Both the position numbers and the translations under genes were made by a program. A stretch of DNA of 13,322 nt from assembly GCA_012799255.1 (NCBI GenBank), contig JAAZLQ010000252.1, positions 1-13,322 on the forward strand, given 5' to 3'. Source of the DNA: Bacillota bacterium (GTDB lineage Bacteria; Bacillota_G; Limnochordia; DTU010). Below, piece after piece: positions 1-6,033 of the stretch. Positions within the stretch are counted from its first letter, which is position 1. Each line of letters begins with the position of its first letter. The notes beneath the pieces are model-generated. The model saw nothing but the letters and a program-made list of their open reading frames with translations. It was not told the origin of the DNA and searched no databases.

Positions 1-146
1 AGTGTAATTGTATTAAAATAATCCATCAGAAGACTGATGATAAGAATCCGCTGCCTAGTCAATGGCAGTAGTAAAACTAGATTGTTTGGATTTTCTTATG
101 TTTTTGGAGTTATGCAAGACTCTCTTTTTACTATATTACAAGATTG

Positions 147-725
147 CTATTCCATAAATAACTTTGCATTAGTGGTAATAAACTGACTGATAACTAATGA
201 TAATTCGCTAAGTGAATTATCAATTTGACCACAGAACCACACCTGATACAGATTAATAATTCCCCCAGCAAAAAAATGGGCTCGGATAATAAATTCTGGT
301 GTTCTTTTTATGTGCTCAGGAATATCACTATTATTTTTCATATATTCAATAAAAACATTTTCGAGTTTAATAAGAAACTGTTGTGACCCACTTGAATTAA
401 TGAGTACCCGATAGAATTCTAAATCCTTTTCTATATTCCGTGACACCTTGAGGAGAAGTGGAAGGGGATCATCAAAAAACTTGTTATAATGAAAATCACC
501 CAGTAGTTCTAACATGTTATCAATGATTTCGTTCTCTATTTGCTCAATCACGGCTCTTATATCCTGATAGTGAGAATAGAAAGTGCCTCTATTAAGATCG
601 GCACGGGTCACCACGTCCGTAACCGTGATTTTCCCTAATTCCTTTTCCCGCATAAGTTCCAAAAAGGCCTGTCTTATCATACGTCGAGAACGTATTGCAC
701 TTTTATACTCTGCTTTTTTCCCCAT
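147..725 (-). CDS. TetR/AcrR-family transcriptional regulator
   Basis: Predicted DNA-binding repressor of 192 residues, a usual length for the family. The N-terminal domain carries the TetR helix-turn-helix at about residues 33-52, ending in the typical NRGTFYSHY recognition-helix pattern. The remainder is the all-helical ligand-binding and dimerisation half, which is not conserved enough to name a ligand. The start is supported by an AGGAGG ribosome binding site a few bases upstream on the minus strand. It is transcribed away from the reductase gene at 931 across a 205-bp shared control region, the classic layout for a TetR protein that controls its divergent neighbour and itself. By inference the inducer is a substrate or CoA ester of the adjacent catabolic genes. 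The family call is firm; the regulon is not shown. Confidence 0.93.
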   Translation of the reverse strand: MGKKAEYKSAIRSRRMIRQAFLELMREKELGKITVTDVVTRADLNRGTFYSHYQDIRAVIEQIENEIIDNMLELLGDFHYNKFFDDPLPLLLKVSRNIEKDLEFYRVLINSSGSQQFLIKLENVFIEYMKNNSDIPEHIKRTPEFIIRAHFFAGGIINLYQVWFCGQIDNSLSELSLVISQFITTNAKLFME

Positions 726-756
726 TACTACCTCCTAAAAATTTGCATTAAGTCAA

Positions 757-786
757 ACAGATTAGAAGCATCTGTACAATTTTGTA
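757..786. promoter_or_regulatory. Candidate TetR operator: two adjacent inverted repeats
   Basis: ACAGAT-N7-ATCTGT lies at 757-775 and TACAA-TT-TTGTA at 775-786, between the regulator's ribosome binding site and the promoter of the reductase gene. Palindromes of this size in a divergent TetR intergenic region are plausible operators. Both are short, so this rests mainly on position. Confidence 0.35.
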
Positions 787-807
787 TAGAATCCGGAAAT
801 CTGATGA

Positions 808-836
808 TTGGATTGCCTATATAAGGATATTATAAT
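808..836 (+). promoter_or_regulatory. Candidate sigma-A promoter for the reductase gene
   Basis: A perfect -10 box TATAAT at 831-836 lies 17 bp after TTGGAT at 808-813. The -35 match is only partial (TTG plus three mismatches). Transcription would start near 843 and leave a leader of about 88 nt before the gene at 931. The -10 is nearly palindromic (ATTATAAT), so it could also serve the opposite strand toward the regulator. Confidence 0.45.
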
Positions 837-930
837 TTAATTAAACAAAAAGCAACATATGTATTATTTTGATGCACTTAATGAAATAGGTTTAACCCAA
901 AAACTTTAAACTCAAAGGAGGAATAAAGAA

Positions 931-2319
931 ATGCCCGTAAATGTATTGTTTGAGCCTATCAATCTAGGCAACATCGAACTGAAAAACCGCATCGCCATGG
1001 CGCCTATGAACATGGGTTACAGCGGTCCATATGGTTTTGCCAGTGAGCAGACATATGCCTGGTATGCTACTAGGGCGAGAGGAGGCTTTGGCCTGATTAT
1101 TACCGAGTGCATTGTAGCCAATCCTTATTTATGGAGGGGAAGTGACTCTTTAAATCCCCTTTCCCTGCACAATGAGCGGTATCATAGATACCTAAGCCGC
1201 TTAGTTGAAATAGTACACCAATATGATAAGACCAAAATTTGTGCTCAGATAAGCCCGGGGTGGGGTAGGCAAGGTCATCCCTATATTGAAGATCCTACTA
1301 TTTCCGCAGGTGCTCCTTCGGCGGTGCGTATGGAAGTGGATTTAAGAAAACTCAACAAAGGTTATCTTCGTCAATTCAAAAAATATGCTCCGGAACTGCT
1401 TGAAGCACTCGGCGACTACTCCGATTTTCAGCAAATACCGGATGATGAATATGAAAAAATAAAGATGTTTATTCTGCAAGGCATATCACAACATATACCT
1501 GAACTGGCCCACACAGTTCTTGGAGATACCCCCAGGGAGCTAACAATTAAAGAAATAGAGCAGATGGAAGACGTTATGGTTGAGCAAGTCTGCCATGCGT
1601 ACTCATTAGGCTTTGATGCCGTAGAATTGCACACGCCGCATGGGTATTTGCTACACCAATTCCTGTCACCAAGATCCAATCAACGCATGGATAAATATGG
1701 TGGGAGTCTAGAAAACCGTGGCAGGGTAGTTACCAATATAATCGAAAGAGTCAGAGCAAAAATTGGGCCGAATAAGGCTTTGGGCTGTCGCCTTTCGGGT
1801 GATGAGCTTATGCCTGGTGGACTAAGTCATGAAGAAGCCTGCAAGTTTGTCACCCTCTTTAAAGATGCCGGGGCTAATTTCTTTAATGTGTCCCAGGGCT
1901 CTTACGAATGTCCGGGTAAATCTTTTGCGCCCGATGGTGAAGACGATTTTACCGGGTGGGCCCCAGGTTTTAAGGAAGCATCCGGGGGATTACCGGTTAT
2001 CACTCCCAATTGGATCAATCCTGAAACGGCTGCCAACGCTATAAAGAGCGGTAAAACTGATATCATTTCCCTAGGCAGGCAAGCGATTGCGGATCCTTAT
2101 TGGCCGGTCAAAGTTAAAAGTGGAAGAACCAAGGAAATTGTTAAGTGTTCGCGTTGTCAGCAATGTTATGTTGCCTTAATGACTAACCAGTGGGCAACCT
2201 GTGCTGTAAACCCGACTGCTGGCTTTGAAGAATTCTATCCGGAATTGTGGAAAATTGATGGACTGGACAAAAAGGCTAAACGGTTTTTAGAAAGATGCTT
2301 GGGTTTAGAGCAGATTTAA
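931..2319 (+). CDS. Old-yellow-enzyme / 2,4-dienoyl-CoA reductase-type flavin reductase, single-barrel form with Fe-S motif
   Basis: FMN-dependent reductase of 462 residues, related to the N-terminal TIM barrel of FadH, 2-enoate reductase and naphthoyl-CoA reductase; it probably reduces an alpha,beta-unsaturated CoA ester or ketone. Visible marks are the N-terminal LFEPINLGN-LKNRIAMAPM segment (residues 6-26), the active-site HTPHGYLLHQFLSPRSN stretch (234-250), YGGSLENRGR (256-265), and a C-x2-C-x2-C-x11-C cluster at C406, C409, C412 and C424 for [4Fe-4S]. FadH-type proteins continue for about 200-250 residues with an FAD/NAD(P)H-binding domain. Here the protein ends 38 residues after the last Cys, so electrons must come from a separate partner, which is not in the window. 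An extra helical stretch of about 60 residues (roughly 140-200) lies between the usual APSA and PRELT motifs. An AAAGGAGG site 9 nt upstream fixes the start. Confidence 0.88.
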   Translation: MPVNVLFEPINLGNIELKNRIAMAPMNMGYSGPYGFASEQTYAWYATRARGGFGLIITECIVANPYLWRGSDSLNPLSLHNERYHRYLSRLVEIVHQYDKTKICAQISPGWGRQGHPYIEDPTISAGAPSAVRMEVDLRKLNKGYLRQFKKYAPELLEALGDYSDFQQIPDDEYEKIKMFILQGISQHIPELAHTVLGDTPRELTIKEIEQMEDVMVEQVCHAYSLGFDAVELHTPHGYLLHQFLSPRSNQRMDKYGGSLENRGRVVTNIIERVRAKIGPNKALGCRLSGDELMPGGLSHEEACKFVTLFKDAGANFFNVSQGSYECPGKSFAPDGEDDFTGWAPGFKEASGGLPVITPNWINPETAANAIKSGKTDIISLGRQAIADPYWPVKVKSGRTKEIVKCSRCQQCYVALMTNQWATCAVNPTAGFEEFYPELWKIDGLDKKAKRFLERCLGLEQI

Positions 2320-2339
2320 TCTGCTGAAAGACCATTTAC

Positions 2340-2373
2340 GGGGCATTTGAATAGCTGATATATTAAATGTCAC
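2340..2373 (+). terminator. Degenerate terminator-like hairpin, first copy
   Basis: GGGGCATTTGAAT (2340-2352) is followed by an imperfect complement ATTAAATGTCAC starting at 2362. The stem has a bulge and no clean T-run follows. It is listed because the same sequence forms a much better hairpin at 3601. The two copies match at 22 of 25 positions, including about seven bases upstream of the stem. It probably terminates or attenuates transcription after the reductase gene. Confidence 0.4.
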
Positions 2374-2457
2374 TTTCAAAAGAGAGGCAATTTTTATTGT
2401 TGCATTTGTGGTACAAAGATTTTAAACCAAAAATGTATTGAGAAGGGAGTTTTCATA

Positions 2458-3471
2458 ATGTCGGAATTAGTTAAAAATGATTATTTCAAGATTGACCCGG
2501 AATTTCATATGATTGGTGATATGGAGCCATTAAATCACTTCCCAGGAGTTCAAATGTGGTGGAGGGCCATCGCCAATATCGGCCGCCCGCTGGCTACGGG
2601 TGTAGATCCCAAATATTTCGAGGGTGTTGAAGAATGGGAAGTAGTCAAGCAAAAAGATCCCGAAATACTGTTAAATGCTATGGATAAGTACGGAGTCGAT
2701 ATTGCCTGTTTGTTGCCTGAATCAATGATGGATACCACCGGATACAGCAGCCGCTGGTGCAGCAACGGCGATATGGCCAAAGTAGTGGAAAAGCATCCGG
2801 ATCGTTTCATGTATCAACCCAACCTTTCGCCGGTGAAATACCGCGGTGTAAAAAACGCCATCTGGGAAATGGAATATTGGGTAAAAGAAAAGGGTGCTAA
2901 AATTTTTAAGTATTACTCACCCGAAGACACCTATATGAATGACCCCGAATTATGGCCGTTTTATGAAAAGGCTGAAGAACTAGGCATTGTATTGGATATG
3001 CATACCGGATTTGTTTGGGTACCGCCCGGTAAGAGCAAATACTGCCGCCCGGTTCAGCTGGATGATGTAGCCCGGGATTTCCCTGACCTTAAAATAGTGG
3101 CATTTCACATGGGTTATCCATACTGTGACGAACTTAACATGGTGGCTCTGGGACATCCTAATGTGTATTTATGTCTAAGTCTACTGGTTCCCTGGGCATT
3201 AAGCGCGCCCCGTAAGTTTGCTCATATAATCGGTGAAGCCCTTCGTTTTGTGGGTCCCGAAAGAATCATCTGGGGAACTGATTGCGCCGGGTTTGGATTG
3301 CAAATACGGTCAGCAGTTATCGGGCTGCAGGACTTTCAAATTCCTGAAGACATGCAGGCAGATTATGGGTATCCTGCTATAACCGATGAGGATCGTCGTG
3401 CCATTTTTGGCGGAAATCTGGCTCGATTAATGGGAATTGATACCTCGAAAAGGCGTATTGAGCCTAGATGA
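2458..3471 (+). CDS. Amidohydrolase-2 family protein (ACMSD / gamma-resorcylate decarboxylase-like)
   Basis: Metal-dependent TIM-barrel enzyme of 337 residues, the normal family length. The family contains non-oxidative decarboxylases (gamma-resorcylate, 5-carboxyvanillate, ACMSD) as well as hydrolases and hydratases such as LigI and LigJ. Likely metal ligands are E15 and H17 (an E-x-H pair, as in gamma-resorcylate decarboxylase, rather than the H-x-H of ACMSD), H182 in the DMHTGF strand, and D275 in IIWGTDCAG. H217 in AFHMGYP is at the position of the catalytic His. The E-x-H form points to decarboxylation or hydration of a ring or dienoic acid, but the substrate cannot be read from the sequence. 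The start has AAGGGAG 8 nt upstream. It lies 138 bp after the reductase gene in the same direction and may share its regulation. Confidence is high for the family and low for the reaction. Confidence 0.85.
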   Translation: MSELVKNDYFKIDPEFHMIGDMEPLNHFPGVQMWWRAIANIGRPLATGVDPKYFEGVEEWEVVKQKDPEILLNAMDKYGVDIACLLPESMMDTTGYSSRWCSNGDMAKVVEKHPDRFMYQPNLSPVKYRGVKNAIWEMEYWVKEKGAKIFKYYSPEDTYMNDPELWPFYEKAEELGIVLDMHTGFVWVPPGKSKYCRPVQLDDVARDFPDLKIVAFHMGYPYCDELNMVALGHPNVYLCLSLLVPWALSAPRKFAHIIGEALRFVGPERIIWGTDCAGFGLQIRSAVIGLQDFQIPEDMQADYGYPAITDEDRRAIFGGNLARLMGIDTSKRRIEPR

Positions 3472-3600
3472 TTAATATCGGGCATATTTTTTAAGTGTTA
3501 TTATTTTTGTTAATATACATGGAAAGATGTTCGGGCTTAAATCGGATGAAAACATTAATGGCTAGATAAGACATTTAATTTAATAATAACTTTCATTTAT
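3472..3600. other. AT-rich spacer, nothing recognised
   Basis: First part of the 529-bp gene-free stretch between the amidohydrolase and acyl-CoA dehydrogenase genes. I see no reading frame, convincing promoter or repeat here other than the terminator that follows. The rest of the stretch is described in separate entries. Confidence 0.6.
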
Positions 3601-3641
3601 GGGGCATTTGAATGGCTTACAATTCAAATGTCCCATTTATT
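3601..3641 (+). terminator. Intrinsic terminator after the amidohydrolase gene
   Basis: GGGGCATTTGAAT (3601-3613) pairs with ATTCAAATGTCCC (3622-3634): 13 bp with one G-U pair and an 8-nt loop, followed by ATTTATT. The AT-rich flank on the other side could make it work in both directions. It separates the left unit from the sigma-54-driven genes on the right. Confidence 0.7.
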
Positions 3642-3751
3642 GCACAGGGAAGGTATTTCGCCGTCGCATATTTGTCACATAAACGCTCCGCAGCAAGAGA
3701 TTATATCGCCAAGAAACTTATGAAACCGGTTAAATTAAGGATTTTTAGCGG

Positions 3752-3768
3752 TTGGCATACTATTTGCT
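3752..3768 (+). promoter_or_regulatory. Sigma-54 (RpoN) type -24/-12 promoter
   Basis: TTGGCAT-ACTA-TTTGCT fits the sigma-54 consensus TGGCAC-N5-TTGCW with one mismatch. The invariant GG (3754-3755) and GC (3766-3767) are exactly 10 bp apart. It is in an intergenic region 5' of a catabolic operon, and transcription would start near 3779. That gives a leader of about 220 nt before the acyl-CoA dehydrogenase gene. Such promoters need an AAA+ enhancer-binding activator; none is encoded in this window and I could not recognise an upstream activator site. Confidence 0.7.
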
Positions 3769-3810
3769 TTAATGAATGATGAAATAATCACAGTAACAGA
3801 TTACAAACAA

Positions 3811-3888
3811 AAGGAGGGATATCATAGTAGATTTTGTCAAACGCGACTATTCAATATTAACCCCATGAGTCATATGTTGGCGATAATG
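3811..3888 (+). pseudogene. Possible remnant of a second amidohydrolase gene start
   Basis: A strong AAGGAGGG site (3811-3818) stands 5 nt before ATA (3824) instead of a start codon. The codons that follow read VDFVKRDYSILTP and then TGA; moving one base at the CCCC run gives MSHMLAIM. Placed against the amidohydrolase N-terminus (SELVKNDYFKIDP, EFHMIGDM), about 8 of 21 positions are identical, including VK, DY, P and HM, at the same spacing from the ribosome binding site. I read this as the decayed 5' end of a duplicated amidohydrolase gene whose body was lost. The match is short and could be chance. Confidence 0.4.
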
Positions 3889-3922
3889 ACTAGCAAACTT
3901 TGGGGAGACTCAGGATTAATTA

Positions 3923-3975
3923 GTAGGAGTTGATTGATCGAGAAGTCCTATAGAGGATTAATAATCAACTTCTGC
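3923..3975 (+). promoter_or_regulatory. Structured 5' leader upstream of the acyl-CoA dehydrogenase gene
   Basis: Segment 3923-3935 (GTAGGAGTTGATT) can pair with 3963-3975 (AATCAACTTCTGC): 13 bp including two G-U pairs. Inside the 27-nt loop a second hairpin, AGTCCT-ATAG-AGGATT (3944-3959), can form. The structure sits 13 nt before the ribosome binding site at 3989. It contains a TAGGAG and a TTG that could open a 15-codon leader frame (3934 to a TAA at 3979-3981). It matches no riboswitch class I know. Confidence 0.45.
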
Positions 3976-4000
3976 AAGTAAATTTAATGGAGGCTAGTTT

Positions 4001-5158
4001 ATGGAATTTTTATTTACGGAAGAGCAGTTGATGCTGAGAGATAGTGTGAGAAAGTTCTGTACCAATGAACTTACCAAAGAATATGTTCGCTGGATGGACG
4101 AAAATGTGAATTTCCCACCTGATGATCTATGGAAGAAAATTGTTGATTTAGGTTTAATGGGGCTTGCCATTCCCGAGGAATACGGTGGAGCCGGACTCGG
4201 AATAGTAGATATGGTTATAGCGTCCGAGGAAATCGCTACCGCGTCCAGTGCAGTTGCCATAGCTATTGGTGCCGCGTCATTTGGAACCAAACCAATTTTA
4301 GAGATGGGTACAGAAGAGCAAAAAAATTTTTTTCTACCGAAAATTGCCGCTGGTGAATGTAAATTTTGTATGGCTCTAACCGAACCAGCTGGCGGTACTG
4401 ATATTTTAGGAGCCATTAAATCCACCGCTGTAAAAAAAGGTGATAAGTTTATTTTAAACGGCCAAAAAGTTTTCATTACTGGTGCACATGTAGCCGACTA
4501 CATAATGGCGATTGCCATAACAGATCCTGCTGCCAAGCGCCACAAGGGCTTGTCAATATTTATAGTTGACGCCAAATCTCCCGGCATAACGATCCGGCCG
4601 ATTAAGAAACTGGGCATCCACGCTTGCGGAACCACTGAAATATTCTTTGATAACGTGGAAGTTCCCAAAGAGAACCTATTAGGCCAGCTCAACAACGGAT
4701 GGATTCAACTATTAATGGTACTGAATCCCGAACGTATTGTGACTGCTGTATTATCTCTGGGTATTGCCAAAGCAGCCTTACAGGATGCCATTGAATATTC
4801 TTTACAGCGCCAGGCCTTCGGCGTTCCCATCGCCAAGTTCCAAATCCTGCAGCATTATATGGCGGATATGGCCGTAGAAATCGAGAATGCCCGCAACATT
4901 ATTTACAAATCCGCTTTTTTATGTGAAAAAGGTATGCCCTATCATATGGAAGCATCCATTGCTAAAATCGTAGCCGGGCGCGCTTCCGAAATTGCTGCTA
5001 TCAAAGGAATGGAGATTCTTGGCGGTTACGGCTATGCAATGGAATATGACATGCAAAGGTATTTCCGGGACTACAAACAAATGATTTTCTCGCCAATTTC
5101 AGAAGAAATGGCTAAGAACATGATTGCGCAATGGATAGGATTGCCCAAATCTTATTAA
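4001..5158 (+). CDS. Acyl-CoA dehydrogenase (isovaleryl/long-chain-type catalytic base)
   Basis: FAD enzyme of 385 residues, the usual length, that makes a 2,3-enoyl-CoA and passes electrons to ETF. Visible marks are the N-terminal helical domain (about 1-120), the flavin-contact strand CMALTEPAGGTD (123-134), NGQKVFITGA (153-162), and the C-terminal QAFGVPIAKFQ and LGGYGYAMEYDMQRYFRD segments. The common catalytic Glu (the YEGT motif near residue 364) is absent; the aligned residues are FSPIS. Instead E244 directly precedes an Arg in NPERIV, which is where isovaleryl-CoA and long-chain dehydrogenases carry their base. An active enzyme on a branched, cyclic or long chain is therefore likely. 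GGAGG at 3989 fixes the start. It is the first gene of the sigma-54-linked run and 21 bp before the hydratase. No ETF genes are present here. Confidence 0.93.
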   Translation: MEFLFTEEQLMLRDSVRKFCTNELTKEYVRWMDENVNFPPDDLWKKIVDLGLMGLAIPEEYGGAGLGIVDMVIASEEIATASSAVAIAIGAASFGTKPILEMGTEEQKNFFLPKIAAGECKFCMALTEPAGGTDILGAIKSTAVKKGDKFILNGQKVFITGAHVADYIMAIAITDPAAKRHKGLSIFIVDAKSPGITIRPIKKLGIHACGTTEIFFDNVEVPKENLLGQLNNGWIQLLMVLNPERIVTAVLSLGIAKAALQDAIEYSLQRQAFGVPIAKFQILQHYMADMAVEIENARNIIYKSAFLCEKGMPYHMEASIAKIVAGRASEIAAIKGMEILGGYGYAMEYDMQRYFRDYKQMIFSPISEEMAKNMIAQWIGLPKSY

Positions 5159-5179
5159 TTAAAATAGGAGGTGAATTAG

Positions 5180-5992
5180 ATGAGCGAATTCAAACCGGAA
5201 TATAAACGTCTGCTGTGGGAACGTAAAGGCAAAGATGGCGAGGTTCTCTGGCTTACGTTAAACAATGAAAAGATGTTTAATTCAATGACCGAAACCCTTC
5301 AGCTTGAACTACTGGACGCATTACAGCGCACTGCATTTGATAATTCAATCCGCTGTGTGGTTTTAACAGGTGCCGGGGACAAAGCCTTTTGCTCGGGCGG
5401 TGACATCCGTATATTCTCTGAATTGGATTTGATTAAAGGCTATGATTTCTTGTATGAACGGGGAGCACGGATTCAGCAGCTTATAACCTATATGGAAAAA
5501 CCAGTTATTGCTGCTGTTAATGGATTAGCCTATGCAGGCGGAACAGAGTTAATTTTGTGTTGTGACATTGTTTATGCTTCAGCTAATGCAACATTTGGCC
5601 TTTTGGAAATTAATCTTGGATTATTGCCTGGTTGGGGGGGAACTGTTCGTCTTCCTAGGAAAGTCCCGGTGAGCAGAGCGAAAGAAATGATCATGTGCGG
5701 TGAAATTATTTTAGCGGAAGAGGCCAAACAGCTTGGATTGGTCAACAAGGTTTTCTCGCAGGAGTCTTTATATGATGAAATTAACAAACTGACGGATAAC
5801 TTAATGTCAAAACCGCCGTTGGCGATTCGCGCAGCTAAAAATGTTATTAATAATTCAATTACCTGCGATAGCATGGATGCTGCTTTAGCTATTGAACGGG
5901 GGAGCATTATGTGGCTGTCTCCTTCTGAGGATCTTCAGGAAGGGCTTAAAGCTTTTGCGGAACGTAGACCGGGAGTTTTTAAAGGCCGTTAG
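5180..5992 (+). CDS. Enoyl-CoA hydratase/isomerase (crotonase family)
   Basis: Protein of 270 residues, expected to add water to the enoyl-CoA made by the preceding dehydrogenase. The oxyanion-hole segments are AFCSGGDI (69-76) and AAVNGLAYAGGTEL (111-124). Both crotonase glutamates are kept, E123 in GGTELILCCD and E143 in FGLLEINLGLLPGWGGT, which favours true hydratase activity over isomerase or hydrolase members that lack one of them. Related crotonases also include ring-opening hydrolases, so the exact reaction is open. The C-terminal trimerisation helices are complete, ending in EGLKAFAERRPGVFKGR. A GGAGGTG site lies 6 nt before the ATG, and the gene follows the dehydrogenase by 21 bp, implying one transcript. 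Confidence 0.93.
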   Translation: MSEFKPEYKRLLWERKGKDGEVLWLTLNNEKMFNSMTETLQLELLDALQRTAFDNSIRCVVLTGAGDKAFCSGGDIRIFSELDLIKGYDFLYERGARIQQLITYMEKPVIAAVNGLAYAGGTELILCCDIVYASANATFGLLEINLGLLPGWGGTVRLPRKVPVSRAKEMIMCGEIILAEEAKQLGLVNKVFSQESLYDEINKLTDNLMSKPPLAIRAAKNVINNSITCDSMDAALAIERGSIMWLSPSEDLQEGLKAFAERRPGVFKGR

Positions 5993-6033
5993 GGATACCT
6001 TTATTTAGCAAATCAACTGAGGAGGTAATAAAT

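Noticed and set aside
24..68. Small hairpins CATCAG-AAGA-CTGATG and CTGCC-N8-GGCAG downstream of the TetR gene
   Set aside because: Short stems without a T-run in the regulator's direction of transcription; nothing else is recognisable in 1-146.
2320..2457. Sigma-54-like GGCA...TTGCA in the gap before the amidohydrolase gene
   Set aside because: The GG and GC pairs are 13 bp apart instead of 10, so it cannot be a -24/-12 promoter.
3994..4476. Long minus-strand frame of 160 codons inside the acyl-CoA dehydrogenase gene
   Set aside because: It is antisense to a clearly conserved gene and has low-complexity composition typical of a shadow frame.
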